Below are positions 22,301 to 32,331 of a stretch of 57,500 nt of DNA, one piece after another. The notes below the pieces were generated by a model. That model saw only the letters and a program-made list of their open reading frames with translations, had not been told where the DNA came from and ran no database searches. How positions within the stretch are numbered: position 1 is the stretch's first letter; every line of letters starts with the position of its first letter. The stretch lies in the NCBI GenBank assembly GCA_905221605.1, contig CAJNDS010000149.1:1-57500 (forward strand), written 5' to 3'. Made by a program: the position numbers and the translations under genes. The DNA comes from Symbiodinium natans (taxonomy: Eukaryota; Sar; Dinophyceae; Suessiales; Symbiodiniaceae).

Positions 22301-22558
22301 TTACAGCAACCCGTCCACCAACTCGCCCAACAACTGCCGCAACCGCTGCAGGCCCCACTCCACTATCCAAGCCATCCAAGCCCACTCCAACCACCGCCGC
22401 CACCGTCCCTTCAATCCCTGCAGCCGATGCCAATTCAACAGCAACTGGTCCTTCCCGTTTCGTCACTTCAAACACAACCCCAACTCTCACAACTCTCACT
22501 TGGTCCTTACCAAATGCCTGAGCCTCAGACATTGAACAGATTGAGCATCCAGGCATAG
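17449..22558 (+). CDS. Three-KH-domain RNA-binding protein (FUBP/PCBP-like layout)
   Basis: KH domains bind single-stranded RNA or DNA through a GXXG loop. Fourteen exons join into one frame of 547 codons plus stop: 17449-17547, 18179-18197, 18284-18369, 18484-18525, 19474-19551, 19675-19691, 20515-20569, 20690-20710, 20764-20792, 20877-20908, 21001-21034, 21112-21130, 21374-21403 and 21476-22558. The first has a basic RPRKRRRE stretch (likely nuclear signal). KH1 has GFLIGKGGETLRSME and EMGYSMVRITGS. KH2 has VGFFIGKQGEYIKRIQ and DYGYSMIRIMDG. KH3 has VGAIIGRGGETLRQIK and GFSTVRFAGS. All three loops are intact. The tail is Gly/Trp-rich, then Cys/Gly-rich (GCQ and CGS repeats), then Pro/Gln/Leu-rich, ending at TAG. 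Donors are GA 4, GC 6, GT 3; every acceptor is AG|G. The 17, 19 and 30 nt exons are the least certain. The start codon is upstream and was not found. Confidence 0.87.
18101..18170. repeat. CATCTCCCAG decamer, seven copies
   Basis: Seven perfect copies in the KH gene intron 17548-18178, immediately upstream of the 19 nt exon at 18179. Every unit ends in CAG, so it offers a ladder of acceptor-like sites. None is followed by G, because the next unit starts with C. Confidence 0.95.
18924..18982. repeat. GA simple repeat in a KH gene intron
   Basis: GAGAGAGCGAGAG run in intron 18526-19473. Confidence 0.9.
19303..19434. repeat. GT microsatellite in a KH gene intron
   Basis: GTGTGT with TTTGT and CGCGC interruptions, 40 nt before the KH1 C-terminal exon at 19474. 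Confidence 0.95.
19898..19962. repeat. Interstitial TTTAGGG-like motifs
   Basis: GGGTTTAGGGTTCAGGG and GGGTTTAGGGTCTCGGGTTAGGG, degenerate copies of the plant/alveolate-type telomere repeat. They lie inside the KH gene intron 19692-20514. Confidence 0.7.
19970..20330. repeat. G/C-run region with an imperfect direct repeat
   Basis: GGCATGGG, GGGGGG and CCCCCC runs. TAAACCAGG...AAGAA(C)CTT..CGTTT..TTGGGG occurs twice (20167-20210 and 20223-20265), a diverged repeat of about 56 bp. It lies within a KH gene intron. Confidence 0.7.
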
Positions 22559-23174
22559 CCCAGGGCAGGAACTGCTGCTATGGTACTTCTCAACATTCCG
22601 AGAATTGTCGTTGAATATGGTGGGCCCGATAAGAGTGAGGCCGGGCTTTGCGTGAGTGCCGCTCCCACCCCCCCGGCGCGGTGCGTCTTCTGCGTCCTGG
22701 AGATTTCCAACTCGCGGAACGACAAAAAGGTGCCGGTGAGACTCTCCGATTAGTGGCAAGTGGCGGGAGCCGTTGATCATGGGCAAGCAGGAGGTTATTC
22801 ACGATGGTTCGGTGGTTGGCTGGATGCTTTCGTGGATCAAGCTCATAGCATGCATTATCATGCATGTGGTGAACCAAACTTCCATCCGCCACGTCCATCA
22901 GTGCATACAAGACGGCAGAAGCACATCTCAATCTGCACTAAGACATCGCATCGTCGCAAGCATCGTTGCATTGCTAGCTGCATCTGAGCTGCATCTGAGC
23001 GGCTGCTAGCTGCTGCTAATACTGGGTAGCGAGGTGTCTGAAGCGCCACGGCTTCCTCAGCTGACTTCGTCTGATGGACAGAGAAAGGTCTCCTTTCTCA
23101 ATGTGTGTTCTGCCAGTCGAGAGCTGATTCGGATGCTGATGCTATGCGCAATGCTAGATCTATACATCGGAGAG
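22559..23174. other. Spacer between the KH and R-SNARE genes
   Basis: 616 nt hold the KH 3' end and the 5' part of the R-SNARE gene. A 57-codon frame, 22580-22753, is open, but it sits just past the KH stop and has no match. GAGCTGCATCT is duplicated near 22985. I identified no promoter or AATAAA signal. Confidence 0.5.
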
Positions 23175-24051
23175 GCCGCAGATCATCTATGCCCTCGTCA
23201 TCCGAGGCAGATGGTCAAGTTGAGGGCGTTGCTCTAGCGTGGGATTTTGTTGCAGCTGTCGCCATATTTCGAGTCAGTACAGCTAGTGCACTGGTCGTCT
23301 GTATTCCAGGACAGAGAGTGGTTCTGGCCGAGTACACTGCTTTGGCGGGCAACTTTCAGCAGGAAGGGGTGGTCCAATCTATTAGTTGGGGAAGTGCATG
23401 CTCCTTCTCTGATCTTTCTGAGTTCGTGATTTGCTGGTCCGTGTTCTCAGTCACTGCAAGTCACACCGTGTCACACCGTGTCCTAGAGTTCCGTGTTGAA
23501 CTCATGTGCCTCGAGTCTGACGGCAGGGTTCGGTTCTGCTTAGGTCTTCAGTCTCGTGCTCTCTCCCTCTCTCTCGCTCTCTTTCTCTGGGGTATTTGCT
23601 CAAGAAGCTCACTTAACTTGCAGCGGTGAAGTCTCGAATCCTTGCGGCACTTGCGCTTGGTACACGTGTGAAAGCAAAGATGAAAGAAACCAGACCTGGG
23701 ATCCCGATTGCATCGAAGCAAATGAGAGAATGAGTGAACGAATCACAATCTCCGTATCAGCTCATAGCATGAAGCATGTTTTCAGAAGTGTCCCGCGCAG
23801 GGAGCACTTGAGCCAGGACACTGTCCCTTGCCCCTCAACGGCCTCAGCAAGCTGTTCATGTTGAACGAAGCTGTTTTCTCGCATGTTTTTTTTTTGCACT
23901 GTCTGCGTAGATAGTGCTGCTCCTCCATGCGAACTGTCGTTCTCTCCCAGCTTCGTACAAAGCAGCAAGATGGTGTTGGCATGCACCCCTTCAGTGCCTT
24001 GGCTCGGCGACCGGGATGTCGGGAAGCGTCTGGGGCTGCTTCGCAGCTAGC

Positions 24052-24088
<37 letters not shown>

Positions 24089-24755
24089 CCACCTTCACAC
24101 CAGCAACCGGCCACACACCCACTGACACGGCACCACACACCGTACCACTCACATCCACACCCACCACACCAACCACAACAGCTGGAGACGGAGGACAGAG
24201 AACCCACGGAGGAATACCCCTCGCCGGGGGAGCCACCGGACCCAGAAGAGACCACACCAAGAAGAAGACGAACAAAGGGGGAGAGCGAACTACATCGACG
24301 AGACCACCGACTACCAGCACAAAGACGAAGGCGAACACATGGGGGGTACGAACCACACCGTCGAGATCATAGATTACCAGAAGGGGACTACGACAGCAGA
24401 CGGAGGAGAACGCATGAGGGGGCCAGCAGTGACTAGGAGAACGATGCGAGCACAGAAGGGGGAAGACAAGGTTGGACATACTGTTGGGTTAGGATTGCCT
24501 TGTAGTACGGCTCCGAAGTGTTGGTTGGATAACGAAGTCTGAACCCCAAAACCCATCGAAGAAACCAGGAGGAACAGAGGGGGGAAGTCGAACAGTAGCA
24601 GCTTCTTACTGAACCCCTGACTCCTGCGTTTTGGCCAACGAGCCGGGCGCCCTCTCAACACGAGATGGACGTCTTCAGCCGTCTTCACCAACTGACCCGA
24701 GACCAGCACGCGCCCCTGGGGGCGGCCTCCCTTCGGGGGGGTCATGCGTGAGGGA

Positions 24756-24798
<43 letters not shown>

Positions 24799-27700
24799 AG
24801 GGAGAGGGAGAGAGAGAGCCCGAGAGAGTGGGAGTTTCAATTTCAGGGCATCCTGAGGTCGCTAAGAGGGCGAAGCGGAGTCTCACAGCTTTCTCTTCTC
24901 TCTTTTGGGGTTACATAGGTCCTAGGTTTCTCTTTCTCATCTTTCCCCTCCTTCCTGAGATGCTCAACTGAAGTATGCCGTTGTTGGAGAGCTCGCTGCG
25001 GAGGCCACCATCCAGATCCTCCAGAAGCTGGAGAGCACCCATGAATGGAAATCTTACATTTACGGCCCGCGGGGCCGCGGGGGTGCTTCAAGAGCGAGAG
25101 TGAGAGAGCGGGAGAGAGAGCGGGAGAGAGAGCAGTCGGCGGCATGCCTCGCTTCTCGCTTCCTGTGCAGTGTAGGCCTTCAGTCAGATCCCTCGCGACC
25201 TGTTGCTCTTGCATCTGGCTGTTTCTGTCTTCGTTGTGATGATTTGTTTCGCTTTCTTGCCATGAGCCCATTGCGGGAAAGCAGCATCTTTTGGAGGATT
25301 TTGGAGGTCGAGCGAGCGAAAACATGAAAACATATGAAAACATGCCGCGAGCAGGATCTCCCGACGGCCTCCTGCTTGACCCCCAAGCGGATCCCCACCC
25401 TCATTACACCTGGTGTGCCGTTTTCAGACAGGGTTTCTGAAAAGTTCACAGCTCAAGCCTACGGGGGTCGAACAAGCGCAGCACGGAGTGTTGCTCACTG
25501 TGCTCATGTTCTGAATCAAGAACCACCAGTCCCATGTGCACTGCTCGCATCGCCTCCAAAGCCCATCTGAACTTGGAACTTCTATAGCCCTTTTGCGATT
25601 CTTGTGCGCATGGATCAGCTCCCTTAGCCCTTGCGCCGACCGTCCTTGCAATGAAGTTCGAGAGCACGCATAACACCACGCTTACAGGAGGGCCCAATTG
25701 GGCCCCTCTGGGCCGTCTGCCTTTCCGCTGGGCAGCCTTGCACCCATTGCGCGACCCGCCTATGCCATCCCTGCTCCACAGTGGGTATGGCTACGGGGCT
25801 GCGTTGGCCCCTGTTCAGATTGAGACCAGTGAGCAAACCATTTCTGCCCTCCCTCAAATCTTCCAGTACGAGACTTAGGCTTCTGTAGAGGCGACCTTGG
25901 TTTTCACAGCCGGTTAGTTGAGGGTTGGGTTGGCCTTGGCTCACCATTTTCTCCCTTGCTTGTTTTTGGCTACGGCTTTTGGCCTTGGCTGCCGGTTTCA
26001 CGCCAAACAGCACTTTCGCCCGAGCTCTTCTGGCTCCTGTGGTGTCACTCGAATTCATTTGCCAGGCGTCGAGCAGCTCGACTCGCTCAGAAAGAAAAGC
26101 CCTTTTGCACTCGGCTCTGTGGTCCAGCCACGGCTCCCATCTTCCACGGACCCACTGCTACGCAGGCTGTGCAGGCTGGTGCAGGCTGACGCAGGCTGTC
26201 TGCGCAACTGTGGGAGGTTTCTGCCGAGACAGTTCCAGGCTACAAACGTGTCTTGTGCTCGTTCTCTCCAGAACGGGGTTGGACCTCCGATGGCCCCCAA
26301 GCTTGCCGCTCTTTTGGCGTCTCTTGGTAGACTCCATGGTTTACGCAGAGACTACGAACGCATCGAACGCATCGCACGCTAACCTTCGTTTCGCTTCTGA
26401 AGGGACTCACAGCTCAAATCTACAGGGCCTACAGGGTCTAACACGCGCAGCGCACACGGAGTCTTTCTCATTGTCATCCAGGTACAGCAGAGCCTAAAAG
26501 TCTTTAGCGGTTCGCAAGGGAAATTGCAGGCTTCTGGGTCTTAAAATCTAACAATCTAAGAACTTCGAAGAACCCCCCCCCTACCGAGGGTGAGGAAAGA
26601 TATGGAAAGATAAGAGAAGAAGACGATGCGAGAGCACTGGCGGTGGGCGAGGGCACTGGCATCTTCCCCTCTGAAAGATCTTGTCAGAGGCGAGTATGCC
26701 TTCCACTACATCGTGGACCAATCCCTGAACCTGTGGCCTCTCAGCGTCGAGAGATCTTGCTCTGAGCTCTTTCTCTTCACTCTCCTTTCCCTTTTCTCTC
26801 CATTTTCTCTCCATTTTCTCTCCATTTTCTCTCCATTTTCTCTCCATTTTCTCTCCATTTTCTCTCCTTTTCTCTTTCCTTTCTGACATTTTCTGACGGA
26901 TCTCTGTTAGGTTCGTGTGTATGGCGGAGCGACTCCTGGGCCGGCGCATCCCCTTCGGCTTCCTGCAAGCCGTGCAGGAGAGAGATGAGAGAGCGAGCAG
27001 ACTTTTGTGAGAGAGAGAGAGAGCAACTATAAAAGAGAGAAGATGAGATGGAGAGGCTGAGAGCGGAGAGGAGAAAGTTGGGAGAGTAAGAAGAATGTAT
27101 GTGAAGTTGTGAGAAACTATTTGAGTTTCGAGGATGGGTTCCTGGAAGCGTACACGGCGGAGCAGGTGGAGAGCGCCATCGCCTACGGGATGCAGGAGAA
27201 CTTCCGAGAGCGGCTCCGGGAGCTCATGGAGAGGTACAACTCCCAGGATGTGGACCGCGTGCAGTCCATGATGGCCAAGGCAAGAGAGAGAGAGAGAGAG
27301 AGAGAATTGTCACGTGAGTTTAGTGTTCGGTCTCATGTTCCTTTGGAGCCCACTGCGAGTTTTCTCCTGAGCTACTGCGGCTAGCGTCAAGCGGCCAAAT
27401 CTCCCCTGCTTGGCCCTGCTTCCTAAAGGTTAGTGATTCCGATGCCGTCTAAGCTTCGCATAGTTTGTGCGCAGGGGGCGTCTTCTATGTCAATTTGGAT
27501 CTTCGTAACCTAGTAGAGAGAGAGGTGCAGCACATCAACGACCACCTTATGGACAGCATCGACAAGATCCTGGAGCGGCAGGACATGACTACATTAACAT
27601 CCCTTCACAAAGAAGAGCTCGAGAGGATATTCTTGTCATATATATATATATATATATTCACATCGAAGATCCTGTAAGAGGCCTTCAACAGCTCGGACAC

Positions 27701-27807
27701 CCGCTAGAGATCCTGCGAAGATCTCTGCATGCAGGAGAAGATCGACTTGCTGGTGCATCGCAGCGAAGTTCTTTCAGCGTCCGGGAGCCCTTGTGAATTA
27801 CCAGAAG

Positions 27808-27845
<38 letters not shown>

Positions 27846-29237
27846 ATGCGTGCAAGAGAGAGAGAGAGAGAGAGCAAGAAGAAGAAGAAGAAGAAGAAGA
27901 AGAAGAAGAAGAAGAAGAAAAGTAGAAGAGAGAGAGGGAGAGGGAGAGGGAGAGGGAGAGGGAGAGGGAGAGGAGAGGGAGAGGGAGAGGAGAGAGGAGA
28001 GGAGAGGAGGGGAGAGGGAGAGGGAGAGTAGGGGGAGAGGGAGAAGGGAGGAGGGGGGAGGGAGAGGGAGAGGGAGAGGGAGAGGGAGAGGGAGAGGGAG
28101 AGAGCGAGAGAGGAAGAGAGCTGCCCCGTGTGTGCAGAGCGCGACACGAGTCGAGTCAATCGGAGTCAGTCTCGGTTGAAGAGAGCTCTGAGTCTGCTCT
28201 CGAGGTCCGCCAGCAGCTTCCGCCGGGATGCCGAGCACCTGCGCCGTCGAGTTTGGTGGCAGAACGCCAGGAGAGCGTGACGTCCATAGAAAAGAAGAAA
28301 GATGAGAGAAAAAACAGAGAGCCCTCCGGGGCGGCTCTCCTCTTCGGGGGGGGGGGGGGGTGCGTGCAGAGAGAGAGAGAGAGAGAGAGGCTTGCATGCT
28401 TGGTTCTTTGGTTTTGCGCAGATCACGGAATGCGAGGCAAAAGAGGCAGCGGCAGAGAGCTTGAGAGCTCCATAAAGTGGTGTTGGAAAGCAAGATGCCA
28501 AACAAACTAGCTTGCGTGTCGTTTATGTTTACCACGAGTTTTACGTATACATTCGATGTGCACGTGTGATGGTGGAGCTTACAAGTGTGATTGTGGAGCT
28601 TACAAAAGTGTTCTTTTCTAACTTTGCTGATAGAAGGTGCGTTCTTAGCTGCAAAAGCTCGGGGCGGGGGGGTGTTAATGAGAAGCAAGGAAGTTCCAAA
28701 GTTGTTGGGATCTGGTGCTCCGATTTCGTGCGCTAGCTACGTCTTCCTCTTTGGTGGGTTGGCGCAGCAGACAGATGGTTTCCTGTCAGGTCTTCCTCAT
28801 AAGTCGGTTGGCGTGCCTTCTTGAGACTGTGCCGACGCGTCCAAAATTGATTTTGCAGCGGCTGTGTGGTAGCCCTAAAATGCGTGGTCCCCAGATCGTT
28901 ACAATTTGTCAAAGTGGCTTAAACACTCCAGTAACTTTAGTAGCCGTGCCCCGGAGCTTAGGAAGGTCAAAGTTCAGCGTTGCGCCGCCAACACCGGGCC
29001 AACACCCTTTGGCTTGAATTTAGGGTGTCCCCCATGTTCTCCCCTCCTCAGCTCCTCAGCGCGCTGGCCTGCGCCAGGACGATGGCCGTGATGGCCTGTG
29101 TCCTGGTCATTGCAATTCTGGCCACTCAGATGAGTCATAAGTCATACATATATACGATACATATACATATATATGTATATAATATGTATGTATATATATA
29201 TAATATGTATGTATATATATATATATATAGTATGTAG
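23175..29237 (+). CDS. Longin-domain R-SNARE, VAMP7-type
   Basis: R-SNAREs sit on vesicles and pair with Q-SNAREs to drive membrane fusion. Ten exons give one frame: 23175-23206, 23310-23362, 25004-25064, 26690-26726, 26911-26977, 27133-27279, 27525-27581, 27735-27778, 28205-28270, 29078-29237. Longin part: PQIIYALVIRG, VVLAEYTALAGNFQQ, ATIQILQKLE, SYIYGEYAFHYIVDQS, LGRRIPFGFLQAVQ and FLEAY. SNARE motif: VQHINDHLMDSIDKILERQ and EKIDLLVHRSEVLS, with the R-SNARE zero-layer Arg in LERQ. Then comes VWWQNA before a membrane anchor (MAVMACVLVIAILA). The layout aligns almost without gaps to animal and plant VAMP7 proteins. Donors are GC, GA, GC, GA, GA, GC, GA, GT, GA; all acceptors are AG|G. The first exon begins with G then CCG, so an upstream exon ending in AT could supply the start Met; total would be 241 aa. 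The end past the anchor is uncertain. Confidence 0.92.
24054..24086. repeat. GA microsatellite in R-SNARE intron 2
   Basis: GAGAGA run, 33 nt, in intron 23363-25003. The same intron also has a CT run (23562-23588) and a second GA block (24742-24820). A frame at 24087-24436 is open with RRRR(T) and HRRDHRLP repeated; it is inside the intron and I do not call it. Confidence 0.9.
24742..24820. repeat. GA/GGGAGA simple repeat in R-SNARE intron 2
   Basis: GAGAGAGAG grading into GGGAGAGGGAGA. Confidence 0.9.
26786..26874. repeat. TCTCCATTT nonamer-type repeat in R-SNARE intron 4
   Basis: TTCTCTCCATT repeated about seven times. This pyrimidine-rich block precedes the exon at 26911 and probably serves as the polypyrimidine region. 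Confidence 0.9.
27637..27659. repeat. AT microsatellite in R-SNARE intron 7
   Basis: ATATATAT run of about 22 nt between exons 27525-27581 and 27735-27778. Confidence 0.9.
27808..28112. repeat. GA, AAG and GGGAGA arrays in R-SNARE intron 8
   Basis: GAGAGA (27808-27842, 27855-27874), then AAG (27875-27922), then GGGAGA hexamers to 28112. This is almost the whole of intron 27779-28204 and strongly purine-rich on the coding strand, so the intron has little polypyrimidine tract. Confidence 0.95.
28340..28391. repeat. Poly-G and GA run in R-SNARE intron 9
   Basis: About 14 G followed by TGCGTGCAGAGAGAGAGA. It lies within the intron 28271-29077. Confidence 0.9.
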
Positions 29238-29300
29238 TATATATATATATATATCTATATCTGCTACCCCCCCCCCCCAAAAAAAAAAAAAAAAAAACAG
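29143..29300. repeat. TA/CATATA microsatellite, then poly-C and poly-A
   Basis: TATATA with GTATGTA interruptions to about 29258, then ten C and about 19 A. It follows the R-SNARE anchor, and the SNARE frame continues into it as far as TAG at 29235-29237. Confidence 0.95.
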
Positions 29301-29560
29301 GTTTTCACCAAAAAGGGTGAAGATCCCATGACAAATCTATGAGAAATTGTGGAAGGGGGGAGCAAATACATTCATTTAGAATATATTATGTACGCAAATC
29401 TGTGGCAGGAACCTTTACGTATTATGTGACGTGTCCTTGTGTTTTCATTCAGCCATGACTCGATGGATAAGGCAAAGTACACATTGATTACTATACACAC
29501 AAACTCGCATGACAACATCACGTGTAAGCATTTCCTGATTGCTCATGTGCTTTCTTTCTC
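29301..29560. other. No gene recognised
   Basis: AT-leaning unique sequence after the R-SNARE gene, possibly its 3' UTR or spacer. Nothing is supportable. Confidence 0.4.
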
Positions 29561-29879
29561 TCCTGCGTTCGTGTGTCTTCTGTTCTTCTTTCTGAGGAAA
29601 TTCAAAGGATAGATAAGAAAGGCAGAAAAGGATTCCCTGTTCCTTTTCGCTGTCCTTGATCTTAACAGTCTTGTCTTTTCTCAGTCAGCGAGAGAGGAAG
29701 ACACAGTAGGAGGGAAACAACAAGGAATGGACAAGAATGTTTCTCTCTGTTTTCTTCTGGAGAAACAGCGGATAAATAAAGGGAAGAAGAAACTTCCTTG
29801 CCTCTCTTCTCGATCTGTTCAGATCTCTTCTTGCAGAGTAGAAACATGACTACGCAAGGAAAAACCATCTCCTACCTTC

Positions 29880-30145
29880 GTTTGCTCTCTTCTCTCTTCT
29901 CTCCCTTTCTCTCCCTTTCTCTCCCTTTCTCTCCCTCTTTCTCTCCCTCTTTCTCTCCCTCTTTCTCTCCCTCTTTCTCTCCCTCTTTCTCTCCCTCTTT
30001 CTCTCCCTCTTTCTCTCCCTCTTTCTCTCCCTCTCTCTCTCCCTCTCTCTCCCTCGCTCTCTCCCTCTCTCTCCGTCTCTCCCCCTCTCTCTCCGTCTCT
30101 CCCCTCGCTCTCTCTCCCTCTCTCTCTCTCTCTTTGTCTTTCTTT
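29880..30145. repeat. CTTTCTCTCCCT dodecamer-type array
   Basis: Regular CTCTTTCTCTCC units to about 30030, then less regular CTCTCTCC. Frames read as Ser/Pro/Phe or Arg/Glu/Lys. Confidence 0.95.
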
Positions 30146-30486
30146 CTTCTTTGTTCCTTTCTTCTAGGCGAGATCGTTGCAAAAGAGGGCTCCCCCTCCC
30201 CCTAGAGCTGGGTTGAGTCCCCTCATTCCTTGCCTTTTGCCTTCTTCATTCTTTGTCTCCTCTCTTCAACCTCTTCTTTGGCTTTCTTCTTACAACTCAC
30301 GCGCAAGAAAACAAATCAATCTCACAGCCGTCATCATATCTCGTGCTTATTTTCTTTCTTCTTGGGTCTTTTTCTAGATGCGAAAAAGGAAATACAAGAG
30401 GGTGAGAGCAAGAGAAGCAAGTCCACGACGGGGAGAGGGAAGGATGCATTGTTTTGTTCGTTGTGAAAGGGGGGCCTCTTTCTCTG

Positions 30487-30683
<197 letters not shown>

Positions 30684-32230
30684 CCCTAGAGCCTCCCCCT
30701 GAAACAGACTTGAGACCAGTCATTCTCACACTGTTGCCTGGTTTCTCGTGCTCCGATGTCATCTGTTCCTTCTTCTACGCGAGCAGATTGAAGGGAATAT
30801 ATCGTTAAAAGGCTTTCGCCCTCCCTCTCTCTTCTTCAACCTCTTCTTTGGCTGTGTTCTTGCAAACGAGAAAGGGTAAAATACAAGAAGATGAGTCAAT
30901 CTCATTACCTTCATCTCTTGTCGTCTTTCTTCTTTTCTTACGCCAGCGAACATTGAATATACAAGAAGATGAATTGACGAGAAGAAAGGGAAGGAGACAG
31001 TCTTTGGTTCGCTGCAAAATGAGGGAGCGACACAACAAGGAAATGACAAGAGTGCTTCCCGGTTCTCTTTTCGTGAAAATCGGGTATACAACAGGGGGAA
31101 GAAATTCCCTCTCCCCCCTTATCCCTGTTCTTTGGCTCTCTCCACAAATTTCAGTCACTACGTTCATCCGCCCTCGTGTTTCTTTTCCCCACGCTTTCGC
31201 TCTCTTCTCACAGCAAGACAAATACATATGCAAGGCAAGCCAATTCCACTCACTAATTTCTTCCTCCCTCGTCTTTGTTTTGCCACTTCTTTCGCTCTTC
31301 TTACAGCAGAGAAACTGACCACGCAAGACTCTCTTTTTTGTTCTTTCCTTTTTCACAAGACAAGTGAACACACAAGGGCACAAGGAAAAGAGAAACAAAT
31401 GGACGAGAAAAGAGGGAAGGATGCATCGTCTTGTTCGTGGCAAGAAGGGAGGCTCCCTCAGAGCGGGGCTGATTTCCCTTATACCCTCTCTTTTGCCTTC
31501 TTTCTCTTTTGCGTTCCTATGTCTTCTGTTCTTTTGTTTGTAGGATACTCGAGGGAACGGCTAAAAAGGAGGAAGAACGTTTCCTTGCCCCTTTCCGCTG
31601 TCCTTGCTCTTTCCTTTTCTCCGCTGTCCTTGCTCTTTCCTTTTCTCATGCAGCGAGAGAGGAAGAGACTGTAGGCGGAAAACAACCAAAGAATGGACAA
31701 GAGCGCTTCTCGCTTATCTTATTGAGAGAATGGACACGCTGTCTTCTTCAAATGGAAAAGCGGACGAATACACACACGCGCATCGAAGACGAATGGGAAC
31801 GTTGTAAAGACAGAAAAGACGATTTTTGTTTGATTGCTTTTCCATCGCTCTCTTCCCTCTTCAATTCTACCCCTGCCCTCTTCCTATTACTTCCATGTCT
31901 GTACTGTCTTTACTCGTCTCAGAAAGGAAAGAAAGCTGGACACTTTCCTTTTCTTTCGGTCTCGCTACAGGCAAAAGAGGAGTGGAGATGAGATGGAATG
32001 AGACAAGCTTCGGTAGGGATCCCTCGCCTCCACCCCTGCCTTTGCTTTTATCTGGTCCCATTGAGGCTCGTTCACTACTTTCATCCTCCCTCCTCTTTAG
32101 TTTCCCTCTTTGTTCACTCTGTTCTTACAGTGGAGGAACTGAACATGCAAGAACACACACCAAATCTCGTTACCCTCATCCTCTCTCTCTTCTCCTCTCC
32201 TCGCTTCTCCTCTCCTCTCTCCCTCTCTCT

Positions 32231-32231
32231 G

Positions 32232-32315
<84 letters not shown>

Positions 32316-32331
32316 GTCTGTCTGTCTCTGT
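32231..32331. repeat. GTCT tetranucleotide array
   Basis: About 20 GTCT units. A run of about 22 C lies further on at 32449-32472. Confidence 0.97.

Noticed and set aside
22580-22753. 57-codon frame starting MVLLNIPRIVVEYGG
   Set aside because: It sits just after the KH stop, is short and has no family match; it is likely 3' UTR or spacer.
23624-23730. Segment reading VKSRILAALALG after TTGCAG, first taken as the R-SNARE exon following GNFQQ
   Set aside because: The segment at 25004-25064 (ATIQILQKLE...SYIY) aligns to VAMP7 without gaps and keeps phase and AG|G on both sides. The 23624 segment needs an AG|C acceptor and does not fit phase.
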